DNA of 6,872 nt from an uncultured Cloacibacillus sp. (GTDB lineage: Bacteria > Synergistota > Synergistia > Synergistales > Synergistaceae), in contig UQVV01000097.1 of the NCBI GenBank assembly GCA_900544635.1, positions 1-6,872 on the forward strand, in the 5' to 3' direction. Positions 1-5,927 of the stretch are shown here, piece by piece. Under the pieces are notes generated by a model. That model did no database searches, had not been told where the DNA came from, and was given only the letters and a program-made list of their open reading frames with translations. The first letter of the stretch is position 1; each line of letters opens with the position of its first letter. The position numbers and the translations under genes are program-made.

Positions 1-1028
1 TTTACTGTTCCGTTGGTTGTAACGGTAGCTTCCGCTATTGCATATCCATTCGTGCTTTTAAGCGTAGGGTTGCCGGAAATATTTACCTTAATCTCTCCGA
101 CATAACCTGCTCTGGACAAAATAGATACCGCCGCGCCTCCGTTTATCGAGCCGTCAGAGTTTTTCTCGTATGTCTCGTTGAATTCTCCTGTGGCAACTAT
201 CGTGCCTCCGGTGATGTTCAGCGTGCCGCCTACCATCTGCACACCGTCATATCCAGTTATAGTACCGCCAGATATATTCAGAACGCCATCCTGCGGATGA
301 TATATGGCAACATCTTCCGTGGAGGTTATGGTACCGCCGCTGATGTTAATTTCAGAGCCGCCGTTCCATTTGTTGCCGTTGCCTGAAATCGCATAAGCGT
401 CGGATATTATTTCGCCGCCTTCGATGTTAATCGTATTTTTAATGCCGAAGGTTGCTACGCCCGCAAACTGAGCTTCTATTTTGGCGCCGTCCCTCATTGT
501 GAAGTTGACGGATATAGGCTCTCGATTATCCGGGTCAGAATTATCGCTGTTGCCATAAAGCACTACGCCATAGCCGTTGTGCTCCTTATCTGCAATTATT
601 GTGCCGCCGTTAAAGAATACAGTCCCGCCGAAGCCGCCACCAGTGGTAGTGCTGCTCGTACCTATTTGAATACCGCGAGCTTTCTGGTCGTTCGCGTTCG
701 TCGATTTTATCGTGCCTGTTTTGTCTGCGCTGCCGTCGTTGATTGTCAGAGTTCCGCCGGCAACCTGAATCACGAACGAATTATCCGTCTTCTCAGAATT
801 TCTGCTTAACTCAAACCCGTTCAGGTCAAGCGTCACATTTTTCTCAATGACAAGTGGTCCTTGAGCGTCAGTAAGAGCTATGTCGTTCTCCAACGTTACA
901 GTTCCATCATTCTTAACAGCTTCACGCAGTGAAGCTTCATCCGTTACCGCCATTGCCGCCATTGCCGCCGATGCGAACAGCGCTGTGCAAAGCGCGGCGG
1001 CAAGCATGATAATGCCTTTTCTCTTCAA
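1..1028 (-). CDS. Secreted beta-helix-type repeat surface protein, N-terminal part (3' end cut by window edge)
   Basis: The frame stays open from a TTG at 1026-1028 to the left edge: 342 codons, no stop. TTG is chosen because AAAGGAGAGG (1035-1044) sits 6 nt before it, and no ATG, GTG or TTG occurs in frame back to the stop at 1191-1193. Residues 1-27 are a Sec signal peptide: KRK, a hydrophobic stretch, then cleavage at AMA (about residue 24 or 27). The Cys lies in AALC, not a lipobox. The mature part begins VTDEASLREAV, continues with LDLNGFELS (67-75) and LTIND (94-98), then carries GGTI/NISGGTI-like turns at about 140, 201, 228, 251 and 271, spaced 20-27 residues apart. Such glycine/asparagine ladders are typical of right-handed beta-helix or pectate-lyase-like surface proteins. 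The protein is probably exported and displayed at the cell surface; its ligand is unknown. In Synergistota such proteins often end in a Synerg-CTERM sorting signal, but that end is not visible. Base composition is less GC-rich than the central genes. Confidence 0.85.
   Translation of the reverse strand, partial: MKRKGIIMLAAALCTALFASAAMAAMAVTDEASLREAVKNDGTVTLENDIALTDAQGPLVIEKNVTLDLNGFELSRNSEKTDNSFVIQVAGGTLTINDGSADKTGTIKSTNANDQKARGIQIGTSSTTTGGGFGGTVFFNGGTIIADKEHNGYGVVLYGNSDNSDPDNREPISVNFTMRDGAKIEAQFAGVATFGIKNTINIEGGEIISDAYAISGNGNKWNGGSEINISGGTITSTEDVAIYHPQDGVLNISGGTITGYDGVQMVGGTLNITGGTIVATGEFNETYEKNSDGSINGGAAVSILSRAGYVGEIKVNISGNPTLKSTNGYAIAEATVTTNGTV
947..969. repeat. 9-bp tandem repeat inside the signal peptide codons
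   Basis: CCGCCATTG occurs at 947-955 and again at 956-964, followed by a partial copy CCGCC. In the minus-strand gene it encodes A-M-A-A-M-A at the signal-peptide cleavage region, so the predicted AMA cleavage site is duplicated. Gain or loss of one unit would keep the frame. Confidence 0.7.
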
Positions 1029-1044
1029 TTTGTGCCTCTCCTTT
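1029..1044 (-). promoter_or_regulatory. Ribosome binding site that decides the TTG start of the surface protein
   Basis: Read on the minus strand, AAAGGAGAGG (1044-1035) lies 6 nt before TTG (1028-1026). An ATG seven codons further in (residue 8) is an alternative, but starting there would drop the positively charged KRK that opens the signal peptide. Confidence 0.75.
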
Positions 1045-1163
1045 CGAAGTTCCTCTCTGTTCTGCCTCTGCCGTGAAAATACCCTGCGCGGAATTTGCCG
1101 TGATGTTCTGAGACGTTCCGCCCCCTTTGCTTCGCAATAGGTGGAGCCTGATATTGCTTTTTC

Positions 1164-1178
1164 TTCGCTTATAGCGAA
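1164..1178. promoter_or_regulatory. Palindrome TTCGCT-TAT-AGCGAA, candidate operator
   Basis: This is a perfect 6-bp inverted repeat with a 3-nt centre, about +8 to +22 relative to the predicted start of the surface-protein transcript. A regulator bound here would block elongation. The neighbouring XRE protein is the obvious candidate, but that is inference. In RNA it could also form a short 5' hairpin. Confidence 0.45.
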
Positions 1179-1192
1179 TTTGCTTTCGACTT

Positions 1193-1221
1193 ATTGTAGA
1201 AATATATCGACGTAAAGTCAA
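1193..1221 (-). promoter_or_regulatory. Sigma70-type promoter of the surface-protein gene
   Basis: On the minus strand TTGACT (1221-1216) is followed after exactly 17 nt by TACAAT (1198-1193). Each hexamer matches 5 of 6 consensus positions. Transcription would start near 1186, giving a leader of about 158 nt before the TTG start, unusually long for an otherwise simple gene. Confidence 0.65.
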
Positions 1222-1237
1222 TATTTGTTTATCGTTA

Positions 1238-1253
1238 TTCGCTGTATATCGAA
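1238..1253. promoter_or_regulatory. Related TTCGCTGTATATCGAA site, candidate second operator
   Basis: This site has TTCG/CGAA arms and shares the pattern TTCGCT(n)TATA(n)CGAA with the palindrome at 1164-1178, apart from one extra base. It lies upstream of the -35 of the surface-protein promoter and upstream of the XRE gene, so a protein bound here could act on both divergent genes. Confidence 0.35.
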
Positions 1254-1255
1254 AA

Positions 1256-1270
1256 CTATTTTTACAATAG
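1256..1270. promoter_or_regulatory. Inverted repeat CTATT-TTTAC-AATAG upstream of the XRE gene
   Basis: Perfect 5-bp arms are separated by 5 nt, and AATAG recurs at 1274-1278 region (AATAGGTTAATAG). It lies just upstream of the possible XRE promoter, where an autoregulatory operator would be expected. The arms are short and AT-rich, so chance is a real alternative. Confidence 0.25.
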
Positions 1271-1271
1271 G

Positions 1272-1300
1272 TTAATAGCCCTTTCACATATTTTTATAAA
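1272..1300 (+). promoter_or_regulatory. Possible promoter of the XRE gene
   Basis: TTAATA (1272-1277) and TATAAA (1295-1300) are 17 nt apart. The -10 is good and the -35 is weak. Transcription would start near 1307, right at the Shine-Dalgarno sequence, leaving a leader of only about 22 nt, so the true promoter may lie further upstream. Confidence 0.35.
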
Positions 1301-1328
1301 GAATCTAAAAGGAGGGGGCGAATACCTT

Positions 1329-1739
1329 ATGTGGAAGATTCAGAAATACAGGATAAATAGCGGGTACTCGCAGGAACGCCTCGCCGAGGCTGTAGACCTT
1401 TCCACGAGTTACATATCTGAAATAGAAAACGGCAAGAAGAGGCCGTCTATGAAAACTCTCGAAAAAATCGCCGCCGTCCTCGGCGTGCCGCTGGTCGCGC
1501 TGATGGACGACGGGCCGGACGCGGAGCAGAAGAAAGACGTTTTCGTGCAGTGTCCTTTCATCGCGTACATGGATTCACCCGCGGCGCTCGCGGAGCTGAG
1601 CGGCATCACGAAGGAGATTTTTTCTATAGTGACGGAGCTGCCGGTCGAGGAGAAAATCAAGGTTCTGGCCTATGCGCGCGATTTGAAGAAGCTGTCGGAT
1701 CTGACGAAGGGCGGCGCGCCGGAAGCGCACGAGAGTTAA
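1329..1739 (+). CDS. XRE/Cro-CI-family transcriptional regulator, 136 aa
   Basis: This is a small DNA-binding protein. Residues 3-60 form a classic HTH_3 (Cro/C1-type) domain: KIQKYRINSGYSQERLAEAVDLSTSYISEIENGKKRPSMKTLEKIAAVLGVP is the visible pattern in pieces, with SQERLAEAVDLSTSYISEIE as helix-turn-helix and PSMKTLEKIA as the following helices. A linker (about 62-85) is followed by a helical tail with LPVEEKIKVLAYARDLKKL (about 103-121), probably for dimerisation. No peptidase, sensor or metal-binding motif is visible. ATG at 1329 is preceded by a very strong AAAAGGAGGGGG (1307-1318). The gene is divergent from the surface-protein gene and shares a 300-bp intergenic region containing candidate operators, so it probably regulates itself and/or that neighbour. 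It is a stand-alone regulator, or a leftover of a mobile element; no other phage or plasmid genes are visible. Confidence 0.88.
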   Translation: MWKIQKYRINSGYSQERLAEAVDLSTSYISEIENGKKRPSMKTLEKIAAVLGVPLVALMDDGPDAEQKKDVFVQCPFIAYMDSPAALAELSGITKEIFSIVTELPVEEKIKVLAYARDLKKLSDLTKGGAPEAHES

Positions 1740-1778
1740 GAAACGCTCATACGATTTCGCACATTGCACAGATACGCA

Positions 1779-1816
1779 AGCAGCCGCCCTCCGGTCTGTC
1801 TCGGAGGGCGGCTGCT
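1779..1816. terminator. Strong GC-rich hairpin between convergent XRE and pepF genes
   Basis: A 15-bp perfect stem (1779-1793 with 1802-1816, core GCCGCCCTCCG) encloses an 8-nt loop. It lies 40 nt after the XRE stop and 31 nt after the pepF stop, so it can serve both genes. Neither side has a proper T run (the plus side has only GTTCTGTTAAATT), so termination may be weak or factor-assisted. Its role may partly be protection of 3' ends. Confidence 0.65.
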
Positions 1817-1846
1817 GCGCGTTCTGTTAAATTCGGGGCGCTTCGG

Positions 1847-3682
1847 CTATTTCGCCAGCTCTTCCATTTCGTCGAGCGTTTTTTCGAACTGTCTGACGAC
1901 GGCTTCGACTGGCTGCGGGGTGCTCATGTCTACGCCGGCGCCTTTGAGCAGCTCGATGGGATAGTCTGAGCCGCCTTTGGTGAGGAAGTTCAGGTATTTT
2001 CTCGTCGCCGGCTCGCCCTGTTCGAGTATCGCGCCTGCGAGCGCCGTCGCGGCGGAGTAGCCGGTTGCGTACTGGTAGACGTAGAAGGGCGTGTAGAAGT
2101 GCGGTATGCGCGCCCATTCCATTTTGAGCGGCTCGTCTATCGTTATCTCTTCGCCGTAGTATTTTCTGTTGAGCTCGTACCAGAACTGTTTGAGGCCGTC
2201 GGGCGTCGTGTCGCCGCCTTCCGCCGCGCGTTTATGCACTTCGCGCTCGAAGGAGGCGAACATCGTCTGGCGGTAGACGGTGGTGCGGATGTTTTCGAGG
2301 CGGCGGTTGAGCAGGTAGAGGCGCTTTTTCCTGTCGTCGGTCTCGGCGAGGAGGCCGGAGAGGAAGAGCACTTCGTTGGTGGTCGATGCCACCTCGGCTG
2401 TGAAGATGCAGTAGTCGGCGGTCGCGTAGGGCTGGTTTCTGCGCGAGTACCAGCTGTGCATGGAGTGGCCCATTTCGTGGACGAGCGTGAGCACGTCGTT
2501 TAGGTTGTTGGTGTAGTTCATGAAGATGTACGGGTGCGTGCCGTAGGTGCCCCATGAGTATGCGCCGCTGCGTTTGCCTTTGTTGGGGAATACGTCGGCC
2601 CAGCCGCCCTCGACGCCGGCTTTTATCTGTTCGAGGTACTGCCCGCCGAGCGGCGCGAGGTAGCGGTACATCATGCGCTTCGCGTCGCTCCACGCTATTT
2701 CTTTGTATGGGTCTTCGACGAGCGGGACGTAGAGGTCGTACATGTGGAGCTCGCGGACGCCGAGCATTTTGCGGCGCAGCTTCATGTAGCGGTACATGGG
2801 CGCGAGGTTGTCTTCGATTGTGGAGACTAGGCTGTCGTAGACGGAGACGGGGATGTTGTCGGAGTCGAGCGCCTCTTCGAGCGGCGAGCCGTAGCGGCGG
2901 CATTCGGCGTAGAATTTCGCGGCTTTGAGCATTCCGTCGAAGGTCGCGCCGATTGTGTTTTTCATTTTGCCGTAGGGCTCGTAGAGCGAGGCGAAGGCGG
3001 CTTTGCGCACGCTCCGCTTCGGCGAGCGCAGGTAGGCGACGGCGCGCTCTTCGGATATTTCTACTTTTTTGCCTTCTTCGTCGCGTATCGGGGGGAATTC
3101 CATATCGGCGTTGGTGAGCATGGAGAAGGCGTTGTCGGCGGTCTGCGCCATGTCGCCGGAGCGCGCGAGGATCAGCTCCTCGGCTTCCGTCAGGACGTGC
3201 GCCTTGCGGCGGAGCAGCTCGCGCAGCGGGAAGGCGTATTCCGCGAGGCACGGCGCGGCGATGAATTCCTTCAATTTATCCTCGTCCATCGCGAGTATTT
3301 CGGGCGTGACGTAGCTCGCGGCGGCGGAAAATTCGACGGCGAGCGCGGAGACGCGGTTCGCGGGCCCCTGCTGTTTCGAGTCGCCGGTGTCCTCGTGGCT
3401 TTTCATGTTCGCGTAGACGTAGAGCTTTCCGAGCTCTATCGATAGCTCGTCGCGCAGACGGAAGAATTCGAGCATTTTCTCGGGCGACTGCGCGAGCGCG
3501 CCTTTATAGGCCGCGAGCTCCGGTATGCGCGCCTTTATCGCGGCGAAGGATTTTTCCCACTCCTCCGCCGTCGCGTAGATGTCCTCGAGCTTCCATTTGT
3601 ATTCCGCGGGCATCGCGGCGCGCTCCGGCAGCGACGAGCCGCGCCCGAGCTCCAGTTCTTTCTTCTTTATATCTGTTTTCAA
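1847..3682 (-). CDS. pepF: Oligoendopeptidase F, M3-family zinc metallopeptidase, 611 aa
   Basis: This cytoplasmic zinc endopeptidase cuts short peptides. The zinc site is HEMGH at 402-406 in LTLVHEMGHSMHSWYS, and the third ligand is E430 in FTAEVAST. The C-terminal RIPHFYTPFYVYQYATG block (525-541), with the His/Tyr residues that line the active site in M3 enzymes, is intact. An N-terminal helical region (about 25-190, including YKWKLEDIYATAEEWE near 28-43) matches the PepF N-domain, followed by the M3 catalytic domain (about 205-590). The length is normal for PepF (about 600 aa). No signal peptide is seen. The start is TTG at 3680-3682 with GGAGG (3690-3694) 7 nt upstream. An internal Met at residue 24 is too close to conserved sequence and lacks support. 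The gene is divergent from the C-S lyase operon. It probably supplies amino acids from imported or turned-over peptides. Confidence 0.95.
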   Translation of the reverse strand: MKTDIKKKELELGRGSSLPERAAMPAEYKWKLEDIYATAEEWEKSFAAIKARIPELAAYKGALAQSPEKMLEFFRLRDELSIELGKLYVYANMKSHEDTGDSKQQGPANRVSALAVEFSAAASYVTPEILAMDEDKLKEFIAAPCLAEYAFPLRELLRRKAHVLTEAEELILARSGDMAQTADNAFSMLTNADMEFPPIRDEEGKKVEISEERAVAYLRSPKRSVRKAAFASLYEPYGKMKNTIGATFDGMLKAAKFYAECRRYGSPLEEALDSDNIPVSVYDSLVSTIEDNLAPMYRYMKLRRKMLGVRELHMYDLYVPLVEDPYKEIAWSDAKRMMYRYLAPLGGQYLEQIKAGVEGGWADVFPNKGKRSGAYSWGTYGTHPYIFMNYTNNLNDVLTLVHEMGHSMHSWYSRRNQPYATADYCIFTAEVASTTNEVLFLSGLLAETDDRKKRLYLLNRRLENIRTTVYRQTMFASFEREVHKRAAEGGDTTPDGLKQFWYELNRKYYGEEITIDEPLKMEWARIPHFYTPFYVYQYATGYSAATALAGAILEQGEPATRKYLNFLTKGGSDYPIELLKGAGVDMSTPQPVEAVVRQFEKTLDEMEELAK

Positions 3683-3694
3683 AAAAATTCCTCC
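3683..3694 (-). promoter_or_regulatory. Ribosome binding site fixing the TTG start of pepF
   Basis: On the minus strand GGAGG (3694-3690) stands 7 nt before TTG (3682-3680), across a run of T. An ATG overlaps this motif (3696-3694) in another frame, but it reaches a TGA after five codons, so it is not the pepF start. Confidence 0.7.
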
Positions 3695-3810
3695 ATTCAG
3701 GGTTGTTCGTCTGCATATTCTTTAGCGTTCCACAACTATTTTATACTTGCGCGGGAAGTCGCGAAAGTAGAAAATATAAAATGAATAAATTACGGCTGCG
3801 GCCATGAAAC
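3695..3810. promoter_or_regulatory. AT-rich divergent intergenic region between pepF and the C-S lyase operon
   Basis: The region is AT-rich between very GC-rich genes, as expected for a shared promoter region. Outward-facing TATAAA -10-like boxes are present at 3775-3780 (plus) and 3740-3745 (minus), but neither has a convincing -35 at 16-18 nt. No clear palindromic operator or riboswitch structure is visible. Confidence 0.35.
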
Positions 3811-3823
3811 GGAGGGCTTTTGG

Positions 3824-5008
3824 ATGCAATACGATTTTGACAAATATATGGAGCGCCGCGGGACGGAGTGCGAGAAGTGGGACGGAATGACCGAGGACTT
3901 CGGCACGAACGACCTTCTCGCAATGTGGGTCGCCGACATGGACTTCCCCGCCGCGCCTGAGATTCTCGACGCGATACGCGCGAAGCTCGACGAGGGCGCG
4001 CTGGGCTATCCGCTCATCCCGGACTCGCTGCGCGACGCGGTGCGCGCGTGGGAGAAGGACCACTATGGCTGGGAGTTCGGGCGCGAGGCGGTAAGCTGGG
4101 CCTGCGGCGTCGTCGCGGGGCTCTCCTTCGCGACGATGGGGCTGACGAAGCCCGGCGACCAGATAATCATCCAGACGCCGGTCTACATGCCCTTCTACAG
4201 GACGGTGCGCGAGGCCGGACGCATAATCGTCGAAAATCCGCTCGTCTACAGAAACGGCCGCTACGAGATGAACCTCGAGGAGCTCGAAAGCCTCGTCACG
4301 CCGACCTGCCGCACGCTCATCCTGTGCAGCCCGCACAACCCGGTCTCGCGCGTATGGAGCCGCGAGGAGCTCGAGGCGCTCGCCGACATCGTGCGCCGCA
4401 AGGACATGATAGTCATCGCCGACGAAATCCACCAGGACCTCGTCTACAGCGACGCGAAGCACACCTGCCTCGGCTCGCTGCCCGGAATGGACAAGCACGT
4501 CCTAACCTTCATAGCGCCGAGCAAAACCTTCAACATCGCGGGGCTCAAGTCCTCCGTCGCGATAATCCCCGACGAGCGGCTGCGCGGCGTCTACGTCTCC
4601 GTGCTTGAGCGCTTCCACCTCAATTCGCTCAACATCCTCGGCATCGCCGCGATGGAGGCCGCCTACGGCAAGTGCGGCGAATGGCACCGCCAGCTCATGG
4701 CCTACCTCGAGGCGAACCGCGACTTCACGGAGCAGTTCGTAAAGGAGCGCATGCCGAAGGCGCACATGGACCATCCCGAGGGCACGTACATATTCTGGAT
4801 AGACTTCCGCGGCTACGGCTTCAACAACGAAACGCTGACGGAATTCCTCGTCAAAGAGGCGAAGGTCGCGCTCGACCCCGGCAAGTGGTTCGGCGCGGCC
4901 GGCGACGGCTTCGCGCGCATCAACATAGGCACGACGCGCGCGCAGCTCAAAGAAGGGCTCGAACGCATAGCCGCGGCGCTCGACAAAAGGGAAGGAAAGC
5001 AGGCGTAA
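3824..5008 (+). CDS. MalY/PatB-family PLP-dependent C-S lyase (cystathionine beta-lyase type), 394 aa
   Basis: This is a fold-type I, aminotransferase-like PLP enzyme. MalY/PatB members split the C-S bond of cystathionine, cysteine or cysteine conjugates into pyruvate, ammonia and a thiol. Visible family marks are MWVADMDFP (34-42), GYP (61-63), TPVY with Y111 (PLP stacking), HNP with N172, DEIHQDL with D200 (pyridine nitrogen), SKTFNIAG with the Schiff-base K234, and FARINIG with R365 (substrate carboxylate). The length is normal. ATG at 3824 follows GGAGGG (3811-3816) at 7 nt. It is the first gene of an operon, with the next gene starting 5 nt after its stop. One oddity is HNPVSR where the family usually has HNPVGR (S175). 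E. coli MalY also acts as a regulator of the maltose system, but nothing here suggests that. True substrate is undetermined: cystathionine, cysteine or an S-conjugate are all possible. Confidence 0.93.
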   Translation: MQYDFDKYMERRGTECEKWDGMTEDFGTNDLLAMWVADMDFPAAPEILDAIRAKLDEGALGYPLIPDSLRDAVRAWEKDHYGWEFGREAVSWACGVVAGLSFATMGLTKPGDQIIIQTPVYMPFYRTVREAGRIIVENPLVYRNGRYEMNLEELESLVTPTCRTLILCSPHNPVSRVWSREELEALADIVRRKDMIVIADEIHQDLVYSDAKHTCLGSLPGMDKHVLTFIAPSKTFNIAGLKSSVAIIPDERLRGVYVSVLERFHLNSLNILGIAAMEAAYGKCGEWHRQLMAYLEANRDFTEQFVKERMPKAHMDHPEGTYIFWIDFRGYGFNNETLTEFLVKEAKVALDPGKWFGAAGDGFARINIGTTRAQLKEGLERIAAALDKREGKQA

Positions 5009-5013
5009 ACGCG

Positions 5014-5793
5014 ATGAAGAAAGAAAATCCGGCGCTCTACTGCCGCTTCATGGTAGACGGGCGCGCCTACAGCGGACAGATACGCGGCGCGTCGGTCGAT
5101 ATAGTCGAGGGCGACCCATTCGCCGGCATCACGTCGCAGATACGGCTCAGCTACCCCGTCGAGCGCGTCAAATTCCTGCCGCCCTTCGCGCCCAAGAAAA
5201 TCTGGTGCGTCGGCCGCAACTACGTCGGCCACGTAAAAGAGCTCGACCACGACATACCGGAGGAGCCGCTGATATTCCTCAAGGCCACCTCGGCGATAAC
5301 CGGCGCGAACGACTTCATCCGCATCCCGAAATGGGCCGGCGCGATACACTACGAAGGAGAGCTCGCCGTCGTCATAGGCAAGGGCGGCAAAAACATCCCC
5401 GAAGAAGAGGTCTACGACCACGTCCTCGGCTACACGATAATGAACGACGTGACGGCGCGCGCGCTGCAAAACAAAGACGGGCAGTGGACGCGCGCGAAGA
5501 GCTTCGACACCTTCGCGCCGCTCGGCCCCGCCGTGCTGCTCACGAAAGAGCTGCCCGCATCCACGCGCGTCGTGACGCGCCTCAACGGCAGAGTCGTCCA
5601 GGACGGCGCGATAGAACAGATGATATTCCCGATACCGCGCCTCATCTCGCACATCAGCCGCTTCGCGACGCTCGAAGAAGGCGACGTAATCTCCACCGGC
5701 ACACCGCAGGGCGTAGGCGAAATAAAGCCCGGCGACCTCGTCGAGGTCGAAATAGAGCCGATAGGCAAACTGCGGAACATCTGCGGGGAATAG
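5014..5793 (+). CDS. Fumarylacetoacetate hydrolase (FAH) family protein, 259 aa
   Basis: FAH-superfamily enzymes are Mg/Mn-dependent and act on 2-oxo-acid or enol substrates (C-C hydrolysis, isomerisation, decarboxylation or keto-enol tautomerisation of oxaloacetate). Residues 8-55 look like the small N-terminal domain (DUF2437 type). The catalytic domain runs from about 60. It shows KKIWCVGRNYVGHVKEL (61-77), the metal ligands E114 and E116 in YEGELAVVIGK and D145 in MNDVTAR, K162 in AKSFDTFAPLGP and the late STGTPQGVG (227-235). ATG at 5014 is chosen because the same frame extends upstream only inside the C-S lyase gene. The ribosome site is weak (AGCAGG, 4998-5003), 5 nt after the previous stop, so translation is probably coupled. 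The product is cytosolic. The exact reaction cannot be read from sequence: acylpyruvase, oxaloacetate decarboxylase/tautomerase and the homoprotocatechuate-type isomerase are alternatives. No aromatic-catabolism neighbours are present, which makes the last less likely. Confidence 0.93.
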   Translation: MKKENPALYCRFMVDGRAYSGQIRGASVDIVEGDPFAGITSQIRLSYPVERVKFLPPFAPKKIWCVGRNYVGHVKELDHDIPEEPLIFLKATSAITGANDFIRIPKWAGAIHYEGELAVVIGKGGKNIPEEEVYDHVLGYTIMNDVTARALQNKDGQWTRAKSFDTFAPLGPAVLLTKELPASTRVVTRLNGRVVQDGAIEQMIFPIPRLISHISRFATLEEGDVISTGTPQGVGEIKPGDLVEVEIEPIGKLRNICGE

Positions 5794-5877
5794 CGGAAAT
5801 CCGCGGGAAATATTGCGCGGCGGCAAATTAACGGCGGATTAAAACTCGCGTGAAACTTTGGAAAATAAAGAAAAAAC

Positions 5878-5907
5878 GAAGCGGCGTTCTGCGAAGAACG
5901 CCGCTTC
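5878..5907 (-). terminator. Rho-independent terminator of the GntR gene (also usable by the FAH operon)
   Basis: A 13-bp perfect stem (5878-5890 with 5895-5907, GAAGCGGCGTTCT) has a GCGA (GNRA-type) tetraloop at 5891-5894. Read on the minus strand it is followed by CGTTTTTTCTTTATTTTCC, a classic T tract, 20 nt after the regulator's stop codon. Read on the plus strand there is only a loose T-rich tail (ATCTATTCTATC), so it is bidirectional but stronger for the minus-strand gene. Confidence 0.85.
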
Positions 5908-5927
5908 ATCTATTCTATCTAGCTTTG

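Noticed and set aside
937..1287. 116-codon minus-strand open frame starting at 1287
   Set aside because: It overlaps the surface-protein signal peptide in another frame, runs across the promoter and ends in a GGNGGNGGNG shadow of the 9-bp repeat.
2232..3251. 339-codon open frame on the same strand as pepF
   Set aside because: It is an off-frame shadow of pepF, extremely rich in Arg, Ala and Pro as expected from GC-rich codons read out of frame, with no recognisable domain.
3722..4498. 258-codon minus-strand open frame opposite the C-S lyase
   Set aside because: It is antisense to conserved PLP-enzyme codons, has no recognisable domain, and runs into the divergent promoter region.
4672..5013. 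Upstream extension of the FAH gene frame into the C-S lyase gene
   Set aside because: The first 114 codons are an out-of-frame reading of the lyase with no FAH similarity; ATG at 5014 fits the family length.
5793..5804. Small inverted repeat GCGG-AAAT-CCGC right after the FAH stop codon
   Set aside because: The stem is only 4-5 bp with no T tract; a much stronger hairpin follows at 5878-5907.
4813..5826. 337-codon minus-strand open frame opposite the FAH gene
   Set aside because: It is antisense to a well-supported enzyme gene with intact motifs; its composition (Arg/Ala/Asp/Val-rich) is that of a mirror frame.
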